Source of the DNA: Amblyomma americanum
Lineage: Eukaryota; Arthropoda; Arachnida; Ixodida; Ixodidae
Assembly (NCBI RefSeq): GCF_052857255.1
Contig: NW_027526485.1
Coordinates: forward strand, 620,001 to 684,000
DNA length: 64,000 nucleotides
Direction of reading: 5' to 3'
The position numbers and the translations under genes were made by a program. Below, in pieces: positions 1-10,345 of the stretch. The notes under the pieces are model-generated. The model was not told the origin of the DNA, made no database searches, and saw only the letters and a list, made by a program, of their open reading frames with translations. Position 1 is the stretch's first letter, and every line of letters starts with the position of its first letter.

Positions 1-128
1 TGACTTCCAGCCGCATCTTCGTTACGACGCTTCTCGAGTCGTGCGCCGCGTTCTTCTTGCATCTGTTAAGCGCGTTGTCTCTTCCTCGTTCTGCCGTTCT
101 CGCGTCTCTTTAACGCTCTCCAAAACGA
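1..128. other. unassigned flank
   Basis: Short GC-rich flank outside the 3' tail of the first LINE. I see no coding, RNA or repeat signature in it. Confidence 0.4.
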
Positions 129-2683
129 CTGGTGGTGGTAGTAGTTTTATTAAAAATAATAGTAAAAAGGAAGGAAAAAATTTTTGCTAGCCCCGGCATC
201 TGCCATCGATACTGAAGCACCTGAGCTGGGGCAGCGGAAATAAAGGACAGCAGGCAGAATGGAGAAATGAAATGAAAGAGGTGAGGGGACAGGAATAGAG
301 GAGAGGGGGAGAAGTAATATGTACAAACTATTTACACAATAAGAAATGTGTCCAGGTTGTGCGCGTGATTAGTTCAATTTAGAGGAATTAAATCACACAC
401 GCGCACAGCACTGTGTAGGTTACAACTGGAGTGGGGCGTCCAGTTATTAATCGTTCAAGGTAGAGCTCGCGGAGCGTTCGGTCACTGCGTGTAACTACCT
501 GACGGAGAACAGACGGGACGTCAAGCCCGTCTGTTCGAGGAATGCACAGAGGCTCACTAAAGTTCGTTCACGAGTGCGCGCACTGCCCTGCGGCCACAAT
601 AGCGTCTTGATGGAGTCTGGTAGTATGCCCTGCGCCCTATAGGCCGCGAGCATATCGCGAGGAGCATCGGCGAACGCGGAGCAGCGAAGGAGCAGATGTT
701 CTAGTGTTTCCACTGCACCGCATCCGTCACACACATCACTCGTCGCGATTCCGTGACGCACCCGTCGTTCCCCGGGCCACACGCAGCCAATGCGCGCGCG
801 GAGGATCATTGCACGTTGTGACCGTGTAAGTGCGCGACAGCCGGTGACACTGTCGATGCGCTCACCTCCCGCGATGCGTGGGTCGGGGTGCTGCTTTCGG
901 AGACGGTCGTGAATGGCCGCACGCACGTCCTCCAGCGCAAGGGGCAGATCGCTGGCAGGTAGTTGGTGTGCAGCGGTCGCGAGGTCGTCAGCTTCTTCGT
1001 TGCCGGCGATGCCGCAGTGACCGGGCACCCACTGTGCACGCACGGCACAACCTCTCTGCGCGAGGCGCTCGATGCTCGAGCGAATTTCCCGCACTAGTGG
1101 GGTACCGCGGCCGTTAGATTGCAGGCGGCTGAGGGCGGCGCGGGAGTCGCACAGCAGAGCACTCCTGGGCGGCGGAGGGCCGAGGGTGAGCAGCAGGTCC
1201 AGCCCGAGCCGGATCCCCATCAACTCCGCTGTGGTGGAGGAGCCCAGGAAGGCTGCGTGTTGCTGGCTGTGCAGTCGTAGGGCGGGGATGGTGGCCGCCG
1301 CAGCAAGGGAGCAGCTGTCGCGGGCCACTTAGCCGTCGGTGTACACGAGGAGATGGTCCTGGAGCTCCTCGTGTATGACGGCTCTGGCCAGCTGCTGCAC
1401 AGCGCAGAGGGGTGTGCTCCGCTTTCCTGCGATGCCGACGATCTCTCGCTGTACCTCCGAGGCAGCAGGCCAGGGCGCGCAGGAGCCGTAGGGGGTGGGC
1501 CTCCGGTCAATTGCTCATACTCGAACATCGCCGCGCCCATTCGTGAGCGCGGGTGCGAGCGCATACGCTGCAGCAGCGAGCCGCCGTCCGGTGCGCGGTG
1601 AAGCCGGTCGATGTGATTCAGTGCCCTGCGCGCTGCTTGGAGCTCAAGGGGCCACGCTCCTGCCTCGGCCAACGTTGCGGCGCACTGCGAGTTTTTGGGC
1701 AGGCCTAGGCACACGCGCAGGGACTTGCGGTGCTGAAGCTCGAGCTTCTTCCAGCACGGCTTGCGCACCGTGACGAGCGGCAGCAAATAGAGCACCGCCC
1801 CCAAAGCTGCGGCATTGTATAGACGCAGCGCGGCTTGCTGGGAGATGCCCTGTCCTCGAGCAGTGAGCTTGTGCACGGCGGCGGTGATCCTCTTCATCTG
1901 CAGACAGGCCTTGGTCTCCGCGGGGCGGAAGGAAAGGCGCCAGTAGATGTCCAGGCCAACGTACCGCACCGATTTACGCCAAGGAATCGGAGTCCAGTCC
2001 AGTGACAGTGGCGCAAGGTGCGCGCGCGAGCGCGAAACGCAGGCCATGGCCACCGATTTGTCGGCGCTCAGCGACAGACCAAGTCCGCGCAAGCTGGCAT
2101 CGATTGCGGTCAGGGCTCCCTGAAGGCACCCCCGCACGCGGAACGCCTCGCCCGGTGGTCCCCGGCACCACAGAGCTATGTCGTCTGCATATATGGACAT
2201 GTATACATGATGTCTCCCGCTCGTGTTGAGGGAGGCCGGCACCACCGACATGGCCACATTAAACAGAAATGGTGATAGGAGAGAGCCCTGCGGCACGCCC
2301 ATGTCGACCGGGCGAGACTTGGAGAGCTTACTCCCTACTCGTACACGCATGGTGCGCCCGCTCAGGAAGCCATGAACGTATCGCAAAAGGCGCCCGCTCA
2401 CACAAGCCCCTTCAAGCACCGCGAGAATTGGTGCGCGGTGAACGTTGTCAAAAGCGCCAGAGACGTCCAGTAGCAGCAGCAGCGCAACCTGGCCTGCTGC
2501 CCTGGCATGCTTCAGCGCTGTAACAACGTCCGATATAGAGTCAGCCGTGCACCGCGTCCCACGGAAACCCGTCTGCCGTTCGTCAAACAAATCAGCCTCC
2601 GCAGCCCGCTCGTTCAGACGCTGCAACGCCATATGCTCCATGAGCTTACCTGCCGCCGATGTTAATGCCACTGGCCTACAATA
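129..2683 (-). mobile_element. I-like LINE copy 1, 5'-truncated
   Basis: This is the 3' part of a non-LTR retrotransposon on the minus strand. It carries a reverse transcriptase followed by an RNase H domain, an order typical of the I group of LINEs. Its 3' UTR ends in an AATAAAACTACTACC-type tail at about 129-165. The plus-strand LINE at 3806-14742 is a close relative of the same family. Homology between the two stops abruptly near 2683, inside the first RT motifs, so this copy has lost its 5' half (ORF1, endonuclease and the RT start). The clade assignment is inferred from domain order and is not a phylogeny. Confidence 0.85.
495..1328 (-). pseudogene. LINE RNase H domain and ORF2 C-terminus
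   Basis: C-terminal part of the copy 1 polyprotein. RNase HI residues are recognisable: Glu35 in TTAELMGIRLG, Asp61 in LLCDSRAAL, and WVPGHCGIAGNEEADDL (100-116) holding the histidine and the final aspartate. The first catalytic motif (YTDG) lies just upstream, but a TAA at 1329-1331 interrupts it where the sister copy has a serine codon. The reading frame begins with GTG after that stop, so it is not a real start. A Cys/His-rich tail (CDGCGAVETLEHLLLRC) follows the RNase H domain, as is common in I-like LINEs. Confidence 0.8.
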
Positions 2684-2686
2684 CAC
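1220..2686 (-). pseudogene. LINE reverse transcriptase, 5'-truncated and frameshifted
   Basis: RT domain of LINE copy 1. Visible motifs are LDVSGAFDNV (residues 73-82), GVPQGSLLSPFLFN (130-143) and the catalytic YADD (166-169), all intact, so the palm was potentially functional when it was copied. The first three residues are not LINE sequence, because homology with the copy at 6.3 kb starts at RPVAL. Near position 1490 a one-base loss relative to the other copy moves the frame, and the last ~100 residues (arginine/serine/proline-rich) are a frameshift product. The RNase H half continues in the other frame at 495-1328. Not functional as it stands. Confidence 0.85.
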
Positions 2687-3539
2687 TTCTGGTGCTGCTG
2701 TTGTTGATAGGAAGGAACAAAAGGAAAGTGCACGTTCCTGCCTACTGGCTCAAGCCCAGCCACAGTCGCTGCTGCGTGCTGGAAGTAGGAGAGTTAAAGG
2801 ATAGAAGAGCAACGATAGAAAAAAAGGCGCGCGCTAATATGCCCAGGGCCGATCCGGGAGGCAGTGCAGTACCGGACAGACCCGTGCCGGAGTGCTTCAA
2901 GCCCAGCACTCGGAGATATTCGAAAATAAGTTTAATATCTTGAGTCCAAGGACCCGCATCAGATATTAAATCAAGTATCAGATATCATGGTGGTGTCAGA
3001 GCCACCTCCTACACTGACGCGAAGCGCATATATATACATCACCGGGAGGTAACACCTCCTCTCTCTCTACCTCAGTGGAGAACATCTGGTGGAGCGAGCG
3101 TGACGGCAGCGGCGTTGACGGCGGCGTCATCTGTTGGAGCGCGGCTGCGGCGTTGCTAGGCAACGGCGGCTCAAGGTCATTCGTCGGCTAGCGCATACGG
3201 CATACGGCTGCCTATATACGGCATACGGCTCGCCGAGCAGAAATGGCTCGCTGGCTGTCATAGTATAGCTTTCGCTTTAAAAACATTAGCAGTGGCTTAG
3301 CTAAGCTATGCAAGGATATACGTAGCGAGAGCTGAAGTTCCCCGCAGGTTACACATGCTGTTGAGGTTGTTGTGATTAAAATGTTAAGCATTCAAAAAGT
3401 ATGCGGTGAGACACGTTATTTATTGAATTGATTTGACAGAGATAAACACTGCCCGATGATCGGTAAAGTAACACGCAGTTGTATCAATGCTGCGTACACA
3501 AGGTCAATCGTTCCAGCCCAGGATGCGGAGGAGTACGTA
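2684..3539. other. unassigned intergenic/old repeat stretch
   Basis: About 850 bp with no coding signature I trust. It includes a short direct repetition of GCATACGGCATACGGCT around 3190-3235 and CT-rich runs near 3060. The sequence at 2684-2820 resembles repeat DNA rather than a gene, but I cannot name a family. Confidence 0.35.
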
Positions 3540-3795
3540 GGTCCGAACCCGACCTCGGCGGCTGCCTTTCAATGGAGGCCAAACGCTACGGCGCCAGTGC
3601 GCTGTGCCGTGTCAGTGCAGGTTAAAGATCCCCAGGTGGTCGAAATTTTTCCGTAGCACTCCACTACCGCCCCTCTTTCTTCCTTTCTTCTCTCAGTCTC
3701 TCCTCCATCCCTTCCATTACGGCATGGTTCAGGTGCCTGCCGTTACAGTGAGACAGATACTGCGCCATTTTTCCCCAAAAACCAAATTTTCATCA
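3540..3795 (+). repeat. Ruka-like SINE, decayed head (copy A)
   Basis: The body matches the other Ruka-like copies in this window: a CGCCAGTGCGCTGTGCC-like segment, the core TTAAAGATCCCCAGGTGG, then a CT-rich stretch and GAGACAGATACTGCGCCA at the 3' end. The tRNA-like head is degraded. The 9-bp target site used by the LINE at 3806 begins at its 3' end. Confidence 0.75.
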
Positions 3796-3796
3796 A

Positions 3797-3805
3797 ACGC
3801 CGGTG
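3797..3805 (+). repeat. target-site duplication, 5' copy (ACGCCGGTG)
   Basis: ACGCCGGTG occurs here and again at 14743-14751, immediately after the (ACC)n tail of the LINE. This fits a 9-bp target duplication made by the LINE insertion and sets its 5' end at 3806. Confidence 0.65.
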
Positions 3806-3905
3806 GGATTCTTCGGCGGGCGCTTGAAGCGAGCGGACACGTTTTTTAGCTCTCTGCTCCTTCGGACGCTGGGCCTAAAGCTTCGCGGCGTTGCGGGGTC
3901 TCCCC

Positions 3906-5855
3906 ATGGAGGCCATAGACACCGTGAACGAGCGAAGACCTGTGTTCGGCGGTGACAATGAGCAACGCAGGGCAGGCCGCTCATGCTGACGATCACGGAG
4001 ACGAACGCCATCCAGAACAAGGTCGTCCAGCACCATTCGGCGAATGCAGGCCGAGATCACTGATCTGCGGGACACGGTGAGGTGCCTGACGGCGGCGCTC
4101 ATCACCACCTCGGAGAACCTCGAGTCCGTCATCGGGACCTTGGACGTGTCGCCGGCGGACCCACGCGTTCTAGCCTTGAGGGACGCCATGGCGCTCGCTC
4201 ACCAGACGCAGAACTCCACGGCGGCTCCCTCCCCGCCTCTGGCCACCCCTGCGCTTACTGTGGAACCGGCTGTGATGCCCTCTCCCCCTGATGCTGCTGC
4301 TGCAGGCACACTGCGGACAACTCAGCCGAGGAGAGCATCTGCTCCCCAATGGACAAGTCTGCTCTCCGGAAACGGCGACGCTCAACGGGGTCCGAGGAGG
4401 CGAGGGACTCGGAAACCAAAAGGGACATCGCGGTGGCAAAGCGGGAAGCCCGAAGCCCCCCCCCCCCCCCCCATCGTCACTGTTCCCTCTCCCTCCAGAC
4501 TCGAAGGAGCAGGGCCTTCCCAGTACGAGCCCCATGGAGCCAACCTCCAGCCTGCTGCTGATGCTGCTGCTGTTGCTGCTGGGGCGACAGCGTCCGGAAG
4601 AAAACCGGGTGCGACCTCATCAAATCCCGGAGCACGAGATCAGGCTGCGGCTGGGGCTTCGTCTGCTGGCAGCGAGCGCGCCCAACTCCGCGGCGCGCCG
4701 CAGCAATGCGCCGCAGACAGCGGCGACGCTGATGCTGGGGTCAGCCTGGTCCCGTGGCGCATTATCACTACCAAGGCGCAGCGGCGTCGGAGAGCTGCCC
4801 TGGAGCGAGCCGCGGCCGCCGTGGAGGTCCCGTCCAGCCTGGTGGGGACGGTGCTGTTTCGGCCGGCGAACCGGGGCACCGCCTTCACCAGGGAACAGGG
4901 CTAGGAGTTGGCCGAGGAGATCGGATCCCGCCCGGGCGTCCTCGCCCTCCGGGTAAACATTCGGCGGAATGTGGTGGCAGTGGACGCGGGGAGCAGCGAT
5001 GCTCTCCAGGCCCTGCTAGCCACAGCCGTCATCTGCGGCGTGCCGGTCTGCGCCAAGGAGCCTCCTCCTCGGAATCAAAGCTCCAGCCTGGTCTTCGGTG
5101 TGGACGGGCGCAGGACGGCGGAGTAGCTGCTAGCGGCGGCGGAGTCAACGGTACCGATGGTGTCGGCGTCTCTGTCGGGCAGCAAACTCGCTCTCTGTTT
5201 TGCGGCGCCGACACCCCCGGCGTTCATCACCATATTCAAGCGCAGGCTCGCGGTCCGCCCCTGCCGTCCCCGGCCGCTCCAGTGTGCCAAGTGCGTCAGC
5301 CTGGGGCATGCCACTGAGGTGTGTCGTGCTCCTGCACGATGCACGCGCTGCGGCGGGCCGCACGAGCCTGGTACCTGCGCGAGGAAGCCCCGCTGCATTT
5401 ACTGCGGGGGGCGGCATGCAGCCATTGACCAAGCGTGCCCGCACTGGCAGCGAGAGCGTCACGTTGCCACTTTAATGGCCACGTCCATGGCACCGATGTC
5501 CAGACAGGTTGTCCGAACCGTCGTCTAGGCTGAGACAGCGGCCCCAGCCCAGCAACATCAGCTGACGCCCCGCGCGCTTTCTTATGCGCAGGCCGTCAGG
5601 GGAACACCCCAGCAGCAGCAGTCACCGAAGCAACGGCAGCGCCGGCAGCGGCAGCGGCGATCCGGTTGCCTGGCGTCCCGTACAGCGCGGCCCGAGCCTG
5701 CGGCCGCTTCTCATGGCCAGCCCCCTGACGTACGGGACGCGGAGATCGCGCGCCTAAAGCTGGCATTGCGCGCCCTCAGCGCACTTTTCCCGGAGGGCAC
5801 CGATGGACATCGGGCTTGCTTAGAAGCAGCGGGTGCTCCCGCACAGATAAGCTAG
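3906..5855 (+). pseudogene. LINE ORF1, gag-like zinc-knuckle protein with in-frame stops
   Basis: Nucleic-acid-binding ORF1 of the I-like LINE. One continuous reading frame from the ATG at 3906 to the TAG at 5853-5855 is interrupted by TGA at 3987 and TAG at 4902, 5124 and 5526, with no frame change. If 3906 is not used, the ATG at 4044 is the first after the TGA. The middle is Ala/Pro/Gln-rich and low complexity (including a run of C near 4458). The C-terminal half has CCHC-type knuckles beginning CAKCVSLGHATEVC and continuing with CTRCGGPHEPGTC and CIYCGGRHAAIDQAC (about 5280-5450). The end contains a short leucine-rich helix (ARLKLALRALSALF). ORF2 starts 2-5 bases after the ORF1 stop. Confidence 0.8.
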
Positions 5856-5856
5856 C

Positions 5857-6135
5857 ATGATGGCTAGCCGCCGAAATCCCTCCCTCATACCATCCATCCT
5901 GCAGTGGAACGTGCGCTCACTTGCAGCGCGGTACGCCGAAATGCGATTTCGCATCGCACAGGATTCGCCGGAAGTTATCGCGCTGCAGGAGACGTAGGTT
6001 CACATGATGGGGAGCCCCAGATGCGGCTACCTGGCTACACTGGCTACCACTCAGCCACCACGTGCGAGGAACCCACCTGTGCCGCAGTGCCCTGTTGTGT
6101 CACATCTCATCGCCCCGGGAAATCAAGGTGCGCGT
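5857..6135 (+). pseudogene. LINE ORF2 start: endonuclease remnant
   Basis: ORF2 begins with two adjacent ATGs (5857 and 5860), directly after the ORF1 stop. The second gives a protein start followed by ILQWNVRSLAARYAEM and VIALQET, the first conserved blocks of an APE-type endonuclease. A TAG at 5995-5997 follows at once, then a frame change. The next block, RLPGYTGYHSA, is in another frame. Near 6125-6140 the sequence jumps straight to the start of the RT domain (PGPDGVTYQ). The rest of the endonuclease, including the expected GDFN and SDH motifs, is absent. No active nuclease can come from this copy. Confidence 0.8.
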
Positions 6136-7710
6136 CACCCCGGACCGGACGGGGTGACATACCAGATGCTGCGAAACCTGGATGCGCAGCAACGACAGAT
6201 CCTCCTGCAGCAGATCAACCTGGTGTGGGAACGAGGGGAGCTACCGGAGGATTGGCGAACCGCGGTCGTTTGTCCCATCCGAAAGGCAGGGCGCCTACCT
6301 ATGGAGCTGAGCGGATACCGGCCAGTGGCATTAACATCGGCGGCAGGTAAGCTCATGGAGCATATGGCGTTGCAACGTCTGAACGAGCGGGCTGCGGAGG
6401 CTGATTTGTTTGACGAGCGGCAGACGGGTTTCCGTGGGATGCGGTGCACGGCTGATTCTATATCGGACGTTGTTACAGCGCTGGAGCATGCCAGGGCGGC
6501 AGGCCAGGTTGCGCTGCTGCTACTACTGGACGTATCGGGCGCTTTTGACAACGTTCACCGCGCACCAATTCTCGCGGTGCTTAAGGGGGCTGGTGTGAGC
6601 GGGCGCCTTTTGCGATACGTTCATGGCTTCCTGAGCGGGCGCACCATGCGCGTACGAGTAGGGGGTAAGCTCTCCAAGCCTCGCCCGGTGGACATGGGCG
6701 TGCCGCAGTGCTCGGTCCTATCACCTTTCCTGTTTAATGTGGCAATGTCGGTGGTGCAGGCCTCCCTCCCCACGAGCGGCCGACACCAAGTGTACATGTC
6801 CATATATGAAGTCGACAGAGCTCTGTGGTGCCGGGGACCACCGGGCGAGGCGTTCCGCGTGCGGGAGTGCCTTCAGGCAGCCCTGACCACAATCGATGCC
6901 AGCTTGCGCGGCCGTGGTCTATCGCTGAGCGCGGACAAATCGGTTGCCATGGCCTGCGTTTCGAGCTCGCGCGTGCACCTTGCGCCACTGTCACTGGACG
7001 GGACTCCGATTCCGTGGCGTAAATCGGTGCGGTACCTTGGCCTGGACATCGACTGGCGCCTTTCCTTCCGCCCCGCGGCGACCAAGGCCTGTCTGCAGTT
7101 GAAGAGGATCACCGCAGCCGTGCACAAGCTCACCGCTCGAGGCCAGCGCATCTCTCAGCAAGCCGAGCTGCGTCTATACAATGCCGCAGATTTGGGGGCG
7201 GTGCTCTATGTGCTGCAGCTCGTCACGGTGCGCAAGCCGTGCTGGAAGAAACTCGGGCTTCAGCACCGCAAGTCCCTGCGCGTGTGCCTAGGCCTGCCCA
7301 AAAACTCGCAGTGCGCCGCAGCGTTGGCCGAGGCAGGAGCGTGGCCACTTGAGCTCCAAGCAGCGCGCAGGGCATTGAATCACATCGACCGGCTTCACCG
7401 CGCACCGGACGGCGGCTCGCTGCTGCAGCGTATGCGCTCGCACCCGCGATCACAAATGGGCGCGGCGCTGTTTGAGTATGAGCAATTGACACAAGGCCCA
7501 CACCCCTCCGGCTCCTACGCGCCCTGGCCTGCTGCCTCGGAGGTACAGCGAGAGATCGTCGGCATTGCGGGAAAGCGGAGCACACCCCTCTGTGCTGTGC
7601 AGCAGCTGGCCAGAGCCGTCATACACGAGGAGCTCCAGGACCATCTCCTCGTGTACACCGACGGCTCAGCGGCCCGCGACAGCTGCTCCCTTGCTGCGGC
7701 GGCCACCATC
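6136..7710 (+). pseudogene. LINE reverse transcriptase with mutated catalytic box
   Basis: RT domain of LINE copy 2 in one open frame (6004-7776; true RT sequence from about 6136). Blocks in order: HPGPDGVTYQML, LPEDWRTAVVCPIRK, GYRPVALTSAAGK, LLDVSGAFDNVHRA, GVPQCSVLSPFLFN (Gly to Cys in GVPQGS), then YEVD where copy 1 has YADD. Three nucleotide substitutions account for the YEVD box, so the catalytic aspartate pair is lost. A thumb/connection region follows, up to VYTDGSAARDS at about 7650-7685. Near 7710 the frame slips and the remaining RNase H lies in a different frame. Confidence 0.85.
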
Positions 7711-8385
7711 CCGCCCTGCGACGGCACAGCCAGCAGCATGCAGCATTCCTGGGCTCCTCCACCACGGCGGAGTTGATGGGGATCCGGCTCGGGCTGGACC
7801 TGCTGCTCACCCTCGGCCCTCCGCCGCCCAGGAGTGCTCTGCTGTGCGACTCCCGCGCCGCCCTCAGCCGCCTGCAATCTAACGGCCGCGGTACCCCACT
7901 AGTGCGGGAAATTCGCTCGCGCATCGAGCGCCTCGCGCAGAGAGGTTGTGCCGTGCGTGCACAGTGGGTACCCGGTCACTGCAGCATCGCAGGCAACGAA
8001 GAAGCTGACGACCTCGCGACCGCTGCACACCAACTACCTGCCAGCGATCTGCCCCTTGCGCTGGAGGACGTGCGTGCGGCCATCCATGACCATCTCCGAA
8101 AGCTGCACCCCGACCCGCGCACTTACACGGCCACATCGCGCAATGATCCTCCGCGCGCTTATTGGCTGCGTGTGGCCCGGGGAACGACGGGTCCGCCACG
8201 GAATCGCGACGAGTGATGTGTGTGACGGATTCGGTGCAGTGGAAACACTAGAACACATGCTGCTTCACTGTGCCGCGTTCGCCGATGCTCGTCGCGATAT
8301 TCTAGCGGCCTATAGGGCGCAGGGCATACTACCAGACTCCATCAAGACGCTATTGTGGCCGCAGGGCATTGCGCGCACTTTGTGA
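7650..8385 (+). pseudogene. LINE RNase H and C-terminal domain, frameshifted
   Basis: RNase H of LINE copy 2. The first motif, YTDGSA, is intact here, unlike copy 1. The domain is split over three frames: up to ~7710, then 7773-8120 (MGIRLGLDLLL, LLCDSRAALS, WVPGHCSIAGNEEADDL), then 8120-8385 after a deletion of about 43 bp relative to copy 1 (the segment after HPDPR is missing). The final Cys/His segment reads CDGFGAVETLEHMLLHC, with one expected cysteine changed to Phe. A TGA at about 8383 ends it ~30 residues earlier than copy 1. Confidence 0.8.
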
Positions 8386-8632
8386 GCGAACTTTGGTTAG
8401 CCTCTGTTCATTCCTGGAACACACGGGCTTGACGTCCCGCCTGTTCTCCGTCTGGTAGTTACACGCAGTGACCGAACGCTCCGCGAGTTCTACCTTGAAC
8501 GATTAATAACTGGACGCTCCTCTCCAGTGGTAACCAACACAGTGCTGTGCGCATGTGTGATTTAATTCCTCTAAAATGAACTAATCACACGCACAACCTC
8601 GACACATTTCTTATTGTGTAAAGAGTTTGTAC

Positions 8633-8636
8633 ATAT
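8633..8636 (+). repeat. gypsy target-site duplication ATAT (left)
   Basis: ATAT precedes the LTR at 8637 and follows the LTR at 14547-14550. The uninterrupted LINE copy 1 contains this ATAT only once at the equivalent place, so this is a true 4-bp target duplication. Confidence 0.85.
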
Positions 8637-9008
8637 TGTCACGTAGTGGTGACGGCAGTCGAAGCAGCGATGAAGACGGACGAAAGGATCTTCTAAAAGA
8701 ACTGTTTATTGGGGCTGACTTGCACCCAAAATGGACTGAATCACTGGGCGGCGGCGAAGCGACAAGCGTGCTCGGCGGTCGTCGAACAGAATGCCGGCCG
8801 CTGTCGGCCGTGCTCAATTTAAAGCTGATAGCGAACTTTCGAGATAAAGAGCGCAAAGTTACTAGAACATTCCGGAACAACGTAGAATCAGCTCTGCCTG
8901 GCTGCGATCAATCGAGATAAATCTGGTCGCATCTTGCGTCGCAAACAAAGCGATAAAGTGATGTGGCGGCAGATTTGAAAAACGAACACACTGCAAATAT
9001 TCGCGGCA
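8637..9008 (-). repeat. gypsy 3' LTR
   Basis: 372-bp repeat that starts TGTCACGTAGTGG and ends CGCGGCA on the plus strand. It matches 14176-14546 with roughly eight differences, one of them an extra G near 8715. Because the element is coded on the minus strand, this is the 3' LTR. A purine-rich tract (minus-strand GAGAGGGCAG, just inside at ~9015-9024) is the likely polypurine tract. Confidence 0.9.
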
Positions 9009-9118
9009 TTACTGCCCTCTCAAAGAAGCATCGACCAGATGCATTAAAACAAATAATGCGACTAGTAAGGAAAAAAAAACGGATCTTGCGAAAATAGAGC
9101 ATGGAAATGCAGCGGCCT

Positions 9119-10267
9119 TTAGCGCGCATAATACGGCTTCAGACGGACTACATGGACAACTTCTGGTCGTACGCGGCGTCGCTGGGATGCTGTCATTGCG
9201 TCAGGGATGACTCCATAATCCAGTTCACCCAGCCGACGAAGAACGTTGTACGGGCCGAAATAGCGTCTCAAAAGCTTTTCACTCAATCCACGGCGGCGAA
9301 TGGGCGTCCACACCCAGACTTGGTCTCCTGGCTTGTATTCCGCGTTGCGTCTTCGTAGGTTGTAGCGTCTGGCGTCGGACCGCTGCTGATCTTTGATCCG
9401 TAATCGGGCAAGCCTTCGAGCTTCTTCTGCGCGTTGAAGGTAGGCGGCAACGTCGACGTTCTCTTCTTCTGTAACGTTGGGCAGCATGGCGTCTAGCGTG
9501 GTCGTGGCCTCCCTGTCATGGACGAGCCTAAAAGGCGTCATCTGGGTGGTCTCCTGCACTGCGGTGTTGTAGGCGAAAACGACGTAAGGCAGGATGACAT
9601 CCCAGGTTTTGTGTTCGGCATCGACATACATAGCGAGCATATCGGCGATGGTTTTGTTCAGGCGCTCGGTCAGTCCGTTGGTCTGCGGATGGTATGCAGT
9701 TATCCTCCGGTGGCTGGTTTGGCTGTACCGCAGGATGGCTTGCGTTAGTTCCGCCGTGAATGCAGTTCCTCTTTCCGTGGTGAGCGCATCGGGGGCTCTG
9801 TGTCGAAGAAGAATGCACTCCACGAAAAATTTGGCGACTTCTACTGCTGTTCCGTTCGGTAGGGCTATCCCCTCGGCGTAGCGGGCCAGGTAGTCGGTCG
9901 CTATGATGATCCACTTATTTCCAGATGTTGACGTTCGAAAAGGGCCAAGCAAGTCCATGGCGATCTGCTGAAAGGGCCTTGAGGCAGGTTCAATGGGGCT
10001 AAGAAATCCTGCTGGTCGTGTGAGAGGAGGCTTTCGTCGCTGACAATCTCGGCAGGTTTTCACATAGTGTGCGACATCGGCAGACAGTCGGAGCCAGTAA
10101 TACTTGTCTTGAATGCGGCGGAGGGTGCGAGTAATCCCGAGATGTCTAGCTGTCGGCTCGTCGTGTGAAGCCTGTAGAACTTCTTCGCGGAGACAAGTAG
10201 GTACAACAAGGAGGTAGGCTGTTTTGTTCGCTGTAAAGTTCTTCTTCACAAGGACCTCATTCTGCAC
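9119..10267 (-). pseudogene. gypsy integrase
   Basis: 382-residue open stretch that forms the integrase. The HHCC zinc-binding residues are H35, H42, C72 and C75 (TCRDCQRRK). The core shows Asp105 in MDLLGPF and Glu201 in NGLTERLNK. At the second catalytic position the sequence reads TTERG, with Glu165 where the family has Asp (codon at 9773-9775). The C-terminal part has the GPY/F-like segment RRYFGPYNVLRRLG and ends in HVVRLKPYYA. It is open throughout, unlike the rest of pol, but the changed active-site residue makes catalysis doubtful. Confidence 0.88.
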
Positions 10268-10345
10268 ACAGAAGGAAGACAGTCCTCGCTTGAATGAAGG
10301 GGGGGGTGAAGAAACCTTGCCTTCCAGGTACTCTATGAGAGCCTC

